Positions 43,138-55,300 of a stretch of 64,000 nt of DNA are shown here, in pieces. Made by a program: the position numbers and the translations under genes. The stretch spans positions 1,059,001-1,123,000 of the forward strand of contig OX419756.1 of the NCBI GenBank assembly GCA_948567375.1, in the 5' to 3' direction. Positions within the stretch are counted from its first letter, which is position 1, and every line of letters starts with the position of its first letter. The notes beneath the pieces are model-generated. The model saw nothing but the letters and a program-made list of their open reading frames with translations. It did no database searches and had not been told where the DNA came from. Source of the DNA: Lunularia cruciata. Its lineage: Eukaryota > Streptophyta > Marchantiopsida > Lunulariales > Lunulariaceae.

Positions 43138-45639
43138 ATGTCTACATTGAGAGAACAACGGGAAGAGAGAGCTCAAAGACGAGCATTTCAGCATGAAGAA
43201 GACAAACGTCTGAACGTCCCATCCATCATTGACAAAACTGAACGAGAGGCATTGGAGTTTCAACTCCTTCATGAAGTGCAAGAAGCCCTGCAAGAACTTG
43301 ATCACAAGAAATGCGAAGGCGGTTGGCAAGGCTACTTCGCATCTCCCTCTTCTTCCAAGAAGAAGAAAGAATCAAGTGGGCAAACATATGCATTGCGGCC
43401 CATTACACCAACTTCCCCTAGAGCTGTAAAGGAAGTTGTTTCCTTGAAGACCTTTGTTTGAGGAAAGACAACACAAACACTTACTGAAGACGAGTGTCAA
43501 TATCTTCTACGAACGATTCCTCGGTTGTCCCAAAGGAATTTTGAAGAACCCATCAAAGGTGTTGATCCTGAATCTTCCACTCGGGTTGAAGTCAACACCC
43601 TCATAGCAGAAATTGTCGAAGAAGACCCTACCTTGAATTTGACGAATTGGAATCCCTGGGCTGACAACACGGCGTCAATTCCAGCCAATCCTTCCGTTCC
43701 GTCAAGTTCCACATTACCTCAGCCGATCCCAGTGCATCGAATGATGACTTCGCTCCCTGTCACCCGACACGCCTATCAGAAGTATAAGGGGACAGAACAA
43801 GACAAAGACCTCGATGAATTCATCAAAGAATTCAAAGTCATCTCCTTTGCTAACAAGGAGCATGACTCGGCGGATCAACTGAGAATTTTCCCAAGTCTGC
43901 TTTGCAAGAAAGCTCGGAGCTGGTACACCCATGTGACTCAAAAGGGGTTTGTACCAGCGGACTGGGCAGACTTGAGAAACAACTTCCTGGAATGATTCTG
44001 GGAAGTTGACTATGATACGAGTGTCTTCGCGGCACTTAACGATTTGGACCGGGGCAAGAAGGAGAAGTTGAGAGACTACTTTGAGCGGTTCATGGCACTA
44101 TTGAACCGAGTTCCCAAGCAATCGGGGGTGGTCGGATACTCTGATGCCCAAGCCATTACCTGGTTCCTCGAGGGCCTTTCACTAGAGATACAAATCTTTG
44201 CCACGGAGAGGAACATAACTTCCCTGGACAAAGTACTCAAACATGTCGCTCGTTATGAAGTGGCCCACTCTCACTCTACCGGTAACCAGAGAAATCGGGA
44301 GAAGAAAGGCAAGAAGCCCAAAAGGAGAGCTTTGCGCAGCACCTCCCCTTCTTCGGACGAATCCTCTACGTCTTTGAGCTCTTCTTTGGAATCCGAAGAA
44401 GAATCAAAGCCAAGACAAGTCAGAAGACGTGGAGGCAAGAAACCAGTGACTCCTCCAGCCAAGAGTGTACATAAGGCAGATACGAAGCTGGATGTCCTCA
44501 TCAAGGAGTTTTCAGATTTCAAGATCCAGATGATTGGGGCTAAGGACCGAAGAAATGCCCCAGCATTTGGACGATCTAATGTGTGGTGCACCGCATGTGG
44601 CAAATCCGGCCACGCCAACACATAATGCAATACTCGTAATGCATTCCCGGTGCAGCAAATTGATTGGGTTCCGGGATGGAACCAAGATGAGGACGAAGAG
44701 GCGGTGTACCAAACTCAGGAGGTATAGCCTCAAGCGAGCACATCGTATCAAGGTCCAAGGTTTGGACCCAGGAAGTATAACCCCAATGCTCCTCCACGAA
44801 GACCACCGATGAGCAACCAAAATCACCCTTAGAATGTTGTGCTCGGAGCCTATTATAATTGTGGCTCGATGGGACATTGGTCTCCAAACTGTCCCGAGCC
44901 AAGAAGGCAAATTGGGTACGTTCCCCTGTGCGGAAATTGTAAAGGATTGCGGCATACCCCTCACCCACCAAACCCAAAGCCGCCTGTAAAGTATGTACAG
45001 ACCTCCGCTGAGCGTGCCGCACTTCAGCCAAAAGGGGATACAAATGTAAATTGCATTACTCTTGAGGAAGAAAGACCTCAAGAAGGGAGTCCGGCCTCAG
45101 AAGGAGAATGGCCGGACCTTGAAATTTTGAAGGTTGAGACACGCTCCAGCAAGAAGAAGCGTGATCCCAAAGAACTGAGTACAACCTTGTCGTCTTCCCG
45201 AAAGGCAAAGAGATTGCGCCCAAAAGCCATTCTTTTGGTCAAGGAGGAAAAGATCCTTGCAAAAGCCAAAGCTAAAGCCTTGCAAAAAGAATTAAAGGAG
45301 GCATTACTAAGGACTCAGGAATTGAGTTTGGAAGAGGAGACGAAGACAAAGTCTCCAATTTTTCCGGTGGACATCCGATCCGAAGTAAAGGGTCTGATCC
45401 AAGCCGAGGTGGGCCAACCCAAGGAACCTCGGGTTAAGGCCATCAGCAAGCCCGTCACCATTTTGAAGCGTCCCGAAGTCAAGAGGGAACATGGAGAGAC
45501 TTCGGACCCAAAGCCGAAGACGAAGACGGTCAAATTGGGAGGTGTTCCCCAGTATGATATTGTAGTCGATTTGGCCACCACAAATGCCAACGTTACATTT
45601 AAGCAATTGTGGGAAGATAACAAGCTGTACAAGAGATAG
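43138..45639 (+). pseudogene. Gag of the plus-strand family A element
   Basis: Open segments in order: 43138-43461 (REQREERAQRRAFQHEEDKR, charged helical N-terminus); 43525-43995 (HAYQKYKGTEQDKDLDEFIK, capsid-like, KARSWYTHVTQKG). 44044-44625 follows (RDYFERFMALLNRVPKQSG, then Ser-rich and basic linkers and knuckle CTACGKSGHANT). 44839-45639 is last (YYNCGSMGHWSPNCPEPRR, then CGNCKGL, then a Lys/Glu-rich region to the protease). Corresponds segment by segment to 8858-11101 on the minus strand. Broken. Confidence 0.82.
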
Positions 45640-45659
45640 CTTAATTCGGCCCTCAAGAA

Positions 45660-45994
45660 GGTGAGGTTGATGTCAAAGAAGGACCTGCCTGCTATTTATC
45701 GTATTGAACAAGAAGATTTGGGATCTCTTGAGGTAGACACGGAGATTGCAGGGGGTGCATGATCACATCGATACCCATTGACTTTGGGTCCGGTGTGAAT
45801 GTCATGACCGAAGATACTGCAAATCAACTCGGGTATCATACGTTTGAACCAACACCTTGAGTTTTGAAGTTTGCAGACCAAACTAGGAGACGGCCCTTGG
45901 GCATGCTGTCAAACATTACCACGATCATTGGAGGGGTACCCTTCAAGTTGAATTACATTGTGTTGCGACCAGTGACAAAACTGGTTACCCTCTG
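45660..45994 (+). pseudogene. Protease region of the plus-strand family A element
   Basis: Between gag and RT, with YRIEQEDLGSLEVDTEI and the region GSGVNVMTEDTANQLGYH near 45788-45841, followed by LGMLSNITTIIGGVPFKLNY. Same position and sequence type as 8306-8566. Aspartic (retropepsin-type) protease fossil. Confidence 0.7.
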
Positions 45995-47884
45995 TTGGTC
46001 AGCAGACTCTGGTTGTACAGTGCCCAAGTTGTAGTGGATTGGCATCACCAGAAGTTAAGATTCAAGGACATTTTGTCCGAAGATCAGAAGCTGGTGACTA
46101 TGAGTTGGACGAAGGTTCCCCATCTTAGGGAAACAAGTTTGTCGGAAGAGGAGGACGAATCCAAAGACTCATCGTCTTTGTCCTCAGATGAATCCCAAGA
46201 TGAGGTCCAAGTGAATTACTTGGAATGCTACGAGGTAGAGGTTGACGACGAAGATCCATATGACCTCGCCTCGAGTGAACCTGACTTGGAGGAAGGGGGT
46301 TTGATGGCCGCTCGCCTTAGGTTAAGCCAAGTAAGCCACGTTGAAGGAGTCATCAACCCTGATGACTGTCAAGAGGTGTTACTAACTGAAGGAAAAATTT
46401 TAAAAATCTCGAAGATAGTTACTTCGGAGGAGTTGGCAGGATACACTGCCCTGTTTATAGAGTTCCAGGATGTATTCGTCTGGTCAATTGATCAAATGCC
46501 GGGTATTCCACGAGAATTCGGAGAACACCGGATTGATCTTATTGAAGGTGCAATTCTGGTTTGGCAGCATCAATACCGCCTGAACCCAAAGTACTCGCTT
46601 TTGGTGAAAGATGAAATCGACAAGTACTTAGGGGCCAGAATCATCTTCCCTGTCTTAAGCAATGAATGGGTATCCCCCATTGTCATTGTCCCGAAGAAGA
46701 AAATAGGGAAGATCCGAGTGTGCCAAGACTTCCAAAAGTTGAACGCAGTTACAAGGAAAGATCATCATCCCTTGCCTTTTACCGATACAATTTTAGATCA
46801 GGTAGCTGGGCATCCTTGTTATAGTTTTCTTGATGGATTTTTAGGGTACAATCAAGTATCCATTCAAGAAGAAGACAAGGATAAAACTACATTCACAACC
46901 AATTGGGGCACTTTTGCTTACAATCAAATGCCCTTTGGGTTGTGTAATGCTCCCGCTACTTTCCAGCGGATGATGAATTCGATCTTCAAGGATTTCTTGC
47001 GCAAATTTGTGGAAGTTTTTATTGATGACTTTTGTGTGTTTGGGCAAAGAGATGTACATTTAGATTACCTTCGCCAAATGTTTGAAAGGTGTCGTTCTGC
47101 CGGCTTGTCATTACACCCAGAGAAATGCTTCTTCGCAATGAAGGAGGGAATTCTTCTAGGGCATCGGGTGTCAAGCCGAGGTATTGAAGTCGATGTTGAG
47201 AAGGTTAAGATAATTGCAGCTTTGGAATCCCCGAAGAACATCCGGGAGCTGAGAGCCTTCTTGGGACATGTCGGATATTATAGACGCTTTGTGTCAAACT
47301 ATGCAGTGCTTGCTGCACCACTTACAAAGCTTCTGAAGAAATCCGAAGACTATCTGTGGGAAGCAAATCAAGAAGAAGCTTTCCAGGTGTTGAAGAAGAA
47401 ACTAGTTGAAGCACCAGTCATGAGGGCCCCAAATTGGGACGTCCCTTTTCATGGGTATGTGGACACTTTGTCCATGGCCATCGGGGTTGTCTTAAGTCAG
47501 AAGGACAAGAAGAAGAAGGACTACCCGGTGTATTATGCCAGCCGACAACTTTCAGTTTCTGAAAAGAACTATTCGACGACTAAAAGAGAAGCACTCGGAA
47601 TGGTGTATGCCTGCAAGAAATTTCGTCATTATTTGTTGGGGTATGAGTTTGTCTTCTATGTTGACCATTATGCATTGCAACATCTGGTCAAGAAGGCAGA
47701 TTTATCGGGACAAATTGCAAGATGGATCTTGTTATTACAAGAGTTCACGTATACTGTACAAGTAAGGAAGGGAGCTTCGCATTCAAATGCAGACTTCCTG
47801 TCCAGGTTAGAAACTCAAGACCAGGAGTGGGAAATTGATGATCGGTTCCCTGACAAAGAGTTGTATCACTTATCAGCAATGTGA
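45995..47884 (+). CDS. Family A pol segment: reverse transcriptase and RNase H (629 codons open)
   Basis: Longest open frame in the window. It begins after the protease with an acidic connector (DEDPYDLASSEPDLEEGGLM) and FQDVFVWSIDQMPGIPREFG. RT follows with EWVSPIVIVPKKKIGKIRVC, FLDGFLGYNQVSI, MPFGLCNAPATFQRMM, catalytic FIDDFCVFG near 47023 and ELRAFLGHVGYYRRFV. RNase H follows (YVDTLSMAIGVVLSQKDKKK, YYASRQLSVSEKNYSTTKRE, FRHYLLGYEFVFYVDHYALQ, HSNADFLSR). Ty3/Gypsy, Athila/Tat type. It is part of a broken element, so a preserved segment only. Confidence 0.88.
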   Translation: MVSRLWLYSAQVVVDWHHQKLRFKDILSEDQKLVTMSWTKVPHLRETSLSEEEDESKDSSSLSSDESQDEVQVNYLECYEVEVDDEDPYDLASSEPDLEEGGLMAARLRLSQVSHVEGVINPDDCQEVLLTEGKILKISKIVTSEELAGYTALFIEFQDVFVWSIDQMPGIPREFGEHRIDLIEGAILVWQHQYRLNPKYSLLVKDEIDKYLGARIIFPVLSNEWVSPIVIVPKKKIGKIRVCQDFQKLNAVTRKDHHPLPFTDTILDQVAGHPCYSFLDGFLGYNQVSIQEEDKDKTTFTTNWGTFAYNQMPFGLCNAPATFQRMMNSIFKDFLRKFVEVFIDDFCVFGQRDVHLDYLRQMFERCRSAGLSLHPEKCFFAMKEGILLGHRVSSRGIEVDVEKVKIIAALESPKNIRELRAFLGHVGYYRRFVSNYAVLAAPLTKLLKKSEDYLWEANQEEAFQVLKKKLVEAPVMRAPNWDVPFHGYVDTLSMAIGVVLSQKDKKKKDYPVYYASRQLSVSEKNYSTTKREALGMVYACKKFRHYLLGYEFVFYVDHYALQHLVKKADLSGQIARWILLLQEFTYTVQVRKGASHSNADFLSRLETQDQEWEIDDRFPDKELYHLSAM

Positions 47885-47941
47885 AGTACAAGGTATGCAG
47901 ATGAATATAATTATCTGAATACTCTCCATTGTCCTGAGGGG

Positions 47942-49115
47942 ATGGACCCGGAACAGCGGGCAGTCTTTCTCAGGAAAATGGGGCCATACCAGCTTAAACA
48001 CAACATTTTATTTAAGATGGGCGAAGACAAAGTACTTCGGCGATGCTTGGAGTCATACGAAGTAGGAGGAGTCATTGAATCTTTACACTCCGAGGCATCG
48101 GGAGGACACTATGCTCTAAAGAATACTGTAAAGAAAATTCTTTTGGCAGGGTATTGGTGGCCTACAATGTACAAAGATGTACATGCTCATATCCAAAGCT
48201 GTGATGCGTGTCAAAGAACGGGGAAGCCGATGGCTACTTCTCAATGGCCTTTGAGACCAATTTTGCCTTTGGCCCCATTTGAGAAATGGGGAATTGATTT
48301 TGTGGGTCTTATTCAACCAGTGACCCGAGTCACAAGAAAGCGCTACATTTTGGTTTGCACTAACTATGCTACCAAGATGGTTGAAGCGGAAGCAACTCGC
48401 AGAGATGATGCTGAAACTGTGGCGGAATTTTTCTTTCAAAACATCATCTCCCGATATGGGTGTCCTCTAGAATTGGTCAATGACCGAGGAACACATTTTT
48501 TGAACTCTGTAATGGAGGCATTAACCAAGTACTTTCAGATTAAACATCGGAAGACGACTCCTTATAACCCAAAAGCAAATGGCTTAACGGAAAAAACAAA
48601 TGGGTTACTTTGTAAAATTTTGAATAAGGTGACTGTCAATTATGCCTATGACTGGGATATAAAATTACCAGCCACGTTGTGGGCATATTGAACGACAGAG
48701 AAGATTACAACCAAACAAACTCCATACTTCTTGACATATGGCTTGCATCCCATACTGCTAGTTGAATTTGAACTTCCGACATATCGGGTTCTGTGCGAAG
48801 AACGAATGTCAGAAGAGGAAAGTCAGGATCTTCGGATTCATCAACTGATGTGGTTAGAAGAGAAAAGAGACTATGCAATGCAAACCACGAAAGAAGTACA
48901 AGCACAGAGGAAAGTCAAGCACGATCACAGAATCAAACTTGTGACTGTACGAGAAGGGGATTTGGTTTTGTTATATGACAATCGCCAAATATTTTTTCCA
49001 AGTAAGTTGCATTTGAGATGGATGGGTCCCTATCAAGTTCTTCATCTTTACAAAAATGGATCCATGCAATTTGTCGATTTGGAAGGTAATCCTTTTGCCA
49101 CTCGAGTAAACAGGT
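47942..49115 (+). pseudogene. Integrase of the plus-strand family A element
   Basis: The open frame 47942-48691 contains the HHCC zinc finger (SGGHYALKNTVKKIL, then QSCDACQRTGKP) and the catalytic core. The core shows WGIDFVGLI (first Asp), VNDRGTHFLN (second Asp) and a Glu in NGLTEKTNGLL. 48731-49189 carries the C-terminal part (TYGLHPILLVEFELPTYRVL; DLVLLYDNRQIFFPSKLHLR; WMGPYQVLHLYKNGS), the usual LLYD...GPY-type domain without a chromodomain that I can see. Fossil. Confidence 0.85.
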
Positions 49116-49116
49116 G

Positions 49117-49804
49117 GAGAGTTCACTACTTAAGAGTGGCATTCGCGGTATCATGTTGTTCAGTGCTCATTATTTCTGAGAATAGATAAAGCAAAGTGCT
49201 GTGAAGCAGTGCTCGTCGCTTGAGCTTGATTCCGAGTATCAACTTTGCAATTGTGTTTGTGAGTGTTTGGAGAAATTTAAAGTGCAAATTAGAGTGCTTG
49301 TTGGATGTTGGATTCCACAGCCTTGATCTTCGTTCTGTGTGTTTGATCCTGAGTGAAGTGCAATCGAAGCAATGTCTTGACAGATCTGAGAGGAATTGTA
49401 GTGTTGGTAGTATTCTGCATTTGTGAGTGCAGTGCAAAGTTGATGTGAAGCAATTTTGATCGAGGAAGTTGTGCCTTCAGTGGAGGGGTGGAACACAATT
49501 CTGAGGCAAAGTCATTTTGCAGTGAAGTGCCATTTTCGGGAGAGCCTGAATCATCACAATCAAGATTGTTTGGAAAGAATTGAAGGATTTGTGATTAAGG
49601 AGTGTTAATGTGTGACAAGACTGCAAATCAGTGCTTGTTACTCTCTTCTGGGTGTGGTTTCTACCTGAGAGACTAAAGAAGAACTCAAGAAGAACTACAT
49701 GTTACTGTTTGACTTTGTATTTGGACATTTCTGACTCATATCTCTGCGGGAACAAACTTTACTTACCCAATTACCGCAAAAGTGATATTTGCCGGGTTGT
49801 CACA
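49117..49804 (+). repeat. 3' LTR sequence of the plus-strand family A element (LTR tail)
   Basis: Matches the LTR tail of other copies from TTCACTACTTAAGAGTGGC to GCCGGGTTGTCACA. It contains the recurrent 68-codon frame (49220-49426). Confidence 0.85.
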
Positions 49805-50460
49805 TATTCTATTTGGCTCAACCCGGCACCCAGACTGTTGAATCAAACCATTCATATAGATGGACTGAGAGCTCCTAAAATGGAACTTCCTCGATGCTAG
49901 TCATAGATTGAACACACCTTTTTCTCAAGATTTGTCATTCATAAAATTCCAGCTGCAAGGTTCACAATTTTGGAAAAGCCAACCAACTCCAGTTCATACA
50001 GTGTTAGCACTAGATTATGACAAAAAAATCATTTCAGCTGGCGCCTTCACACGCACTCTGTCCGATGATAGTAAAGACGATTCACCCTCCGGACTTCTTC
50101 CTTCACCTCCCAGCAGCACTCCCATCAATGATTTCTCCTCTGAAAACCCTCACAAAGATCCACTGAAAACCCCTGTTCAGCCCTCTCCTTCTCAAAATCT
50201 TGCAACCACTCCTTGCAAAGCTCTTCTAGCATTTTCCCGAATGCTCTCTACTGTCATTTCCCAAAAACTCTCTGTCCAGCTCTCATCCATCTCGAATTTT
50301 CATACCCTGTCAGCATGTGCACTCTTGCAAGACTTTCTCCTCTGAAAACCCTCTGAAAGATCCACTAAAAACCCCTGTTCAGCCTCCCCTTCTCAAAATT
50401 CTGCAACCACTCCTCGCAAAGCTCATCTGATATTTTCTCAAAAGCTGTCAGTCCTTCTCA
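49805..50460. other. Sequence right of the family A element, weak open frame
   Basis: TATTC is the right target-duplication copy. An open frame at 49908-50345 on the plus strand has Ser/Pro-rich composition (SPSGLLPSPPSSTPINDFSS) without a recognisable domain. It leads into the repeat region, and I see no better assignment. Confidence 0.35.
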
Positions 50461-50462
50461 CT

Positions 50463-52040
50463 ATGAAGAACTCAACTCCTGCCCAACCTTGCCAACTTCC
50501 CTCTCAAAATCCTCTGGCATTTCCCAAACTGTCAGCCCTTCTCACTTTCGATAATTCTCACTGTGAAGAAATCAACTCCTGCCCAACCTTGCCAAATTCC
50601 CTCTCAAAAATCCTCTGGCACTTTCCCGAAACTGTCAGCCCTTCATCTTTTGATAATTCTCCTTGTCAAGAACTCAACTCCTGCCAACTCTTCTCTTGAA
50701 ACTTCCCCTGTCAAAAATCCTCTGGCACTTTCTGAAAACCCTACTGTCTTTTTCTTCTCAAGAATTTCTGCAACTTCTCTCTTGAAACTCCTCTCCTTTT
50801 TTCCCGAAAACCCTTGTCTCTCTCAAAAATCTCTGCAAGCTTCTCTATCAAAAATCCTCTGGCATTTCCTGAAAACTTCATGCCCAACCTTGTCAACTTC
50901 CCTCTCGAAATCCTCTGGCACTTTCCCTCCGAACTGTCAGCCCTTCTCACTTTCAATAATTCTCACTGTGAAGAACTCAACTCCTGCCAACTCTTCTCTT
51001 GAAAACCTCCCTTGTCAAAAATCCTTTGGCACTTTCCTTCCGAAAACCCTACTCTCTTCTCTCGAAAGTTCCTGCAAACTTCTCTCTTGAAACTCCTCTC
51101 CTCATTTCCTGAAAATCCTTGTGTCTCTCAAAAATCTTTGCAAACTTCTTTATCAAAAATCTTTTGGCATTTCCCGAAAACTTCCTGCCCAACCTTGTCA
51201 AATTCCCTCTCAAAAATCCTCTAGCACTTTCCCTCCGAAAACCCTACTGTCTTCTCTTCTCAAAAATTCCTGCCCAACCCCTACTGTCTTTTCTTCTCGA
51301 GAATTCCTCTGGCACTTTCCCTAAAATCCTACTGTCTTTTCTTCTCAAGAATTTCTGCAACTTCTCTCTTGAAATCCTCTGCCAACTTCTCCCTCGAAAT
51401 CCTCTGGCAATTCCTGAAACTGTCAGCCCTTCATCTCTTGAAAATCCTCCATCACTTTCCAAAAACCCTACTGTCTTCTCTCTAAAATTCCTGCAACTTT
51501 CTCTCTTGAAACTCCTCTCCTCATTTCCCAAAACTGTCAGCCCTTCCTCTCTTGATAATCCTCCATCACTTCTCGAAAACCCTACTATCTTCTCCCAAAA
51601 ATTCCTGCAACTTTCTCTCTTGAAACTCCTCTCCTCATTTCCCAAAACTGTCAGCCCTTCCTCACTTTTGATAATTCTCCATCACTTTCCAAAAACCCTA
51701 CTATCTTCTCTCAAAAATTCCTGCAACTTTCTCTCTTGAAACTCCTCTCCTCATTTCCCGAAACTGTCAGCCCTTCCTCTCTCAAAAATCCTCCATCACT
51801 TCCCAAAAACACTACTGTCTTCTCTCAAAAACTCCTGCAACTTTCTCTCTTGAAACTCCTCTCCTCATTTCTCAAAGCTGTCAGCCCTTCCTCACTTTCG
51901 ATAATTCTCACTATGAAGAACTCAACTCCTGCCAACTCTTCTCTTGAAAACTCCCCTTGTCATTTCCCAAAAACTCTTGTCTCCTTTTTCTCAAAAATTT
52001 CTCCCCACTTCTCTTCTAAGGCAAGTCCTCTTTCATTCCC
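50463..52040 (-). repeat. Tandem repeat region with a 114-bp (38-codon) unit
   Basis: The phrase ACTGTCAGCCCTTC (one variant GCTGTCAG) recurs at 51419, 51533, 51647, 51763 and 51877, giving spacings of 114, 114, 116 and 114 bases. Looser units occur at 50529, 50631 and 50933. Each unit contains CTCTTGAAACTCCTCTCCTC. Because 114 is a multiple of 3, both strands keep open frames: plus 51119-51739 (LQLSLLKLLSSFPKTVSPSS) and minus 51244-51645 (GNEERSFKRESCRNFWEKIV). The adjacent primer site shows that the element's sense strand is the minus one. It lies in the leader or internal region of an A2-type element. Confidence 0.75.
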
Positions 52041-52324
52041 ATAACATAAACAGAACCTGAGCTAGTGTAACCCCACATTATTTCTTGGCTCAAGCCACAT
52101 TAAAAGACTCCTTGAGCTAATAACACCCTAACTTTTTCCGGCTTCACAATAATATAGGAAATATCTCCCGCGGCAAGGTAGCAAAACCACACCCTAGACA
52201 TATTATCATAAATCCATGTTCCTTACAACAACTAAAAGAGAAAAAGAAAATTTATCACACCAAAAGCCTCAAGGGTACACGTGGGCTATTTTCTCAACGA
52301 CACCGGTAATGGCGCCAAAAATCA
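52041..52324 (-). other. Leader and primer binding site of an A2 element extending leftward
   Basis: The minus strand reads TGGCGCCATTACCGGTGTCG at 52317-52298, seven bases inside the LTR terminus at 52325. This is an Athila/Tat-type primer site. The rest, to the repeat region, is non-coding leader sequence with no gene recognised. Confidence 0.7.
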
Positions 52325-55300
52325 TGTGACAACCCGAAAAATATCACTTTTGTGGTAATAAGGTAATTACAGTTTGTTCCTGCATAGATGCTGGTCAGAA
52401 ATGTCCAAATACAAAGCAAAGTAACAATTTAGTTCTTCTTGAGTTCTTCTTTAACCTCTCAAGTAGCAACTACACCCAGAAGAGAGTAACAAGCTCATAA
52501 TCTTGACAACTTGTCACGAATACATACACACATAATCACAACATAGCAAATTCTATCCAAGCAAATCTTGATTGTGATGATTCAGATTCTCCCAAAGATG
52601 GCACTTTATTGTAAAACGACTTTGCCTTAGAATTGTGTTCCACCCCTCCACTGAAGGCACAACTTCTTTGATCAAAATTGCTTCACATCAACTTTGCGCT
52701 GGACTCTTAAATGAAAAATATTATCAACACTACAATTCCTCTCAGATCTATCAATGCATTGCTCAGATTGCACTTCACCCAGGATCAAACACACAAAATG
52801 AAGATCAGGCTACGGAACTGATTTGCACTTCAAAATTCTCCACACACTCACCAACACACACAAAGTTGATACTCAGAATCAAGCTCAAGCAACGAGCACT
52901 ACTTCATAGCACTCTGCTTTATCTATCTTCATAAATTTAGAATACTAAACAATAGTTCATTGAGAATGCCACCTTTAAATAGTGAAACAATCAATAGTTA
53001 CTGACAAAAATACCATTCTATAACAACTCTACAAACCTACACATCCAAAATGACAATGCACCTCTTCATATCTGCCTCTTCAAATCTCAAGTCTGTTACT
53101 ACTACAATCCAATATCAACCTCAACTTTGGCATTCAAACCCGATGATCCCTCTATAATTTCACCATCCTCGGGTCTATCTTATCCTACTCTTCACTCTTG
53201 TATTTCTATAATTTCTTCACTACAAACTACACTGGAGGTCTCACATGATCATTCCAACTCTTTATCTCTTGACCCATTTTTCTTTAAGGTTTCAGAGAAC
53301 AACTCCAAAGACAATTGTATTCATACTTCTACAACATTGGGTCTTTGTACTTCTTGTACCTCACTACAAAGTTTAGCTAACTGGGTTCTAATAAGATCTG
53401 GTCTGAGACACACATTGTCTCCCACCTCTAAGATCCTCCTATCTACACAATCCTATAGATAAATTAATAGATTATTTAATTCCGTGTCCTTTGCTTTCCT
53501 CTTGTGCGTCTCCTGTACTGATAACTTTAGCTCATGCAATCTTGAGTTTACCTTCAACTTCTGTGCTTAGTATTGCCTTGATTCATTAAAGACTCCTTTT
53601 ACCTCATCAGCCTCTCCTTCTTCCTTTCTTCCTCCAATTCAATGCAATACATTTGGAGCTCATCTTCAAATTTGGCCTTCAATGCCTCCTTTTCCCTTCA
53701 ATTCATAAGGATTTTCTCCTCTACCTCCCGCATCAACCCTCGCAATCAATCTTCTTCTCTATTGTGCTCCACTAACTCTTGTTGCTAGGGTTGATGTTTC
53801 TCCGCTGCTTTCTTCTTGAGACTCTCTAACTCTTGCTCCATCACCGTGGTACTTGCTTTTGAGTGAATTAACTCTTCATGTGCATCTGAAATTTCCCCTT
53901 TCAACACTACAACCAACACATTCATCTCCTTCGCCTCCTTGCGACTCTTGACTAACTCTTGCCTTGTCACCTCAAAATGCTTACTCCAAAGAACCTCCTC
54001 AACCCAAAGTTCTTCGACTTCTGTCTCCACCCTTGTCAATTTACTTTGCAACAACAAGGTTTCCGCACTCCAAGTCTTCACTGCTGCCAATTCATCTGGC
54101 ACCTCAAGATTGGCACTCACCATCTCTATCTTCTTCTCCTATAGCAACGTCAATAGTGGAAAAACTAATTTAGACAAATAGTCCACTCCTTTGCACCTTG
54201 CGCCATCAGCTCGGCCTTCCAATTCCAACCACTCTACTTCTTGCACCTTGCCTCGAAGTTGCAATCTTTGTACCTTCAAAGTTTTTTCCTCTAAACTTTC
54301 TCCACCTTCAAGAGTAACTTTACTGGGCCCCGCTTCAACTGCAGGCATTTCATTCTTACACTTGGCAGTCTGGGGTTGTGCCACAACTTCCTCTACCTTC
54401 TTCCTCTCACTTCCTCATTCAACCATGGAAACCTTGGGACTCGGCTTTCCTACCTTGATCATTGGCTGTCACATTCGTTGTACTTCTACTTTGCCTTCAC
54501 TTCCACTGCTTGATTCTTCACTCCTTAGCGTGAACTCCTCTTCTTCTCCCGACATTCCTTCCTTTGATCTAGTTTCTCTTTTCGACTTGTCTTCTGCTTC
54601 CAGTGTGGCTTCCTTTGTCTTCACTACCACCACCGTTGGGTTTAGCTTTGGAACTTTTTGGGGCTGGACTGTCACAACACGACTCTTGGGATTGGCTCTC
54701 TTTCTAGCTCTGGGAAGGTCAATTGTTACAATTTTCTCCTACCCACTCTTCTTGTAGTACTCATCCTCATCTCGCACTCTCTCCATATAATATTGCTCAT
54801 CTACATCTGCCTCCTTTCACAAATCCGGATGAAAGTGTGAGCGCATTCGATTTTGTTCTTCCAAAGTCAGCAAGTTCAACCCAAAATAAAAATGCACTGC
54901 AAAGGGCACAAAATAATGTGGTGGCATATCCATTCTCCATCCCAAAATCATTTGCCCCACTCTCTGATGTAGACATTTTGCCCAATCCGATGCCTCCCCC
55001 GCAAACATCTGGTGAAAGAACACCGCCTATTGCATAGTAACATAGGTGGTTTGCTCTAGCTTGAACATTGCCATCATCGTGCTAACTATCCCTCTCCGCT
55101 TGAGGTCTTTGTAAGTATCCACCTTGTACCCATTCTTAGTGCAAGGTTGATTGAACAACTTCCTCACTTTGGCAGTCTCTTCTGAAGCCTCACACTTTCA
55201 ATAGAAGGTGGTCCCTCCTACCTCTCCTGCCTCTCTTCCCAAAACTACTCTCCAATCTGCCTCTGTCCATTGAGAGGGATTCCCTCTCTTCCCCTTGTGC

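Larger units (their letters stand above)
39886..49804 (+). mobile_element. Family A Ty3/Gypsy element on the plus strand
   Basis: Termini TGTGGTGCCCACATTTTTTG and GGGTTGTCACA; flanks TATTT (39881-39885) and TATTC (49805-49809) form a target duplication with one mismatch. Parts: 5' LTR (39886-43049) with LTR ORF, primer site (43057-43075), gag (43138-45639), protease, RT and RNase H (629-codon open frame 45995-47884), integrase (47942-49115) and 3' LTR sequence (to 49804). It is the best-preserved family A copy in the window, but broken by roughly ten breaks. Confidence 0.9.

Noticed and set aside
49908-50345. Possible host gene exon (145 codons, Ser/Pro-rich)
   Set aside because: No recognisable domain, it continues into tandem repeats, and it lies in what appears to be the antisense of an A2 internal region.
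50463-52040. CRISPR-like array
   Set aside because: The repeats are directly adjacent, imperfect 114-bp units without unique spacers, in a plant retroelement context.
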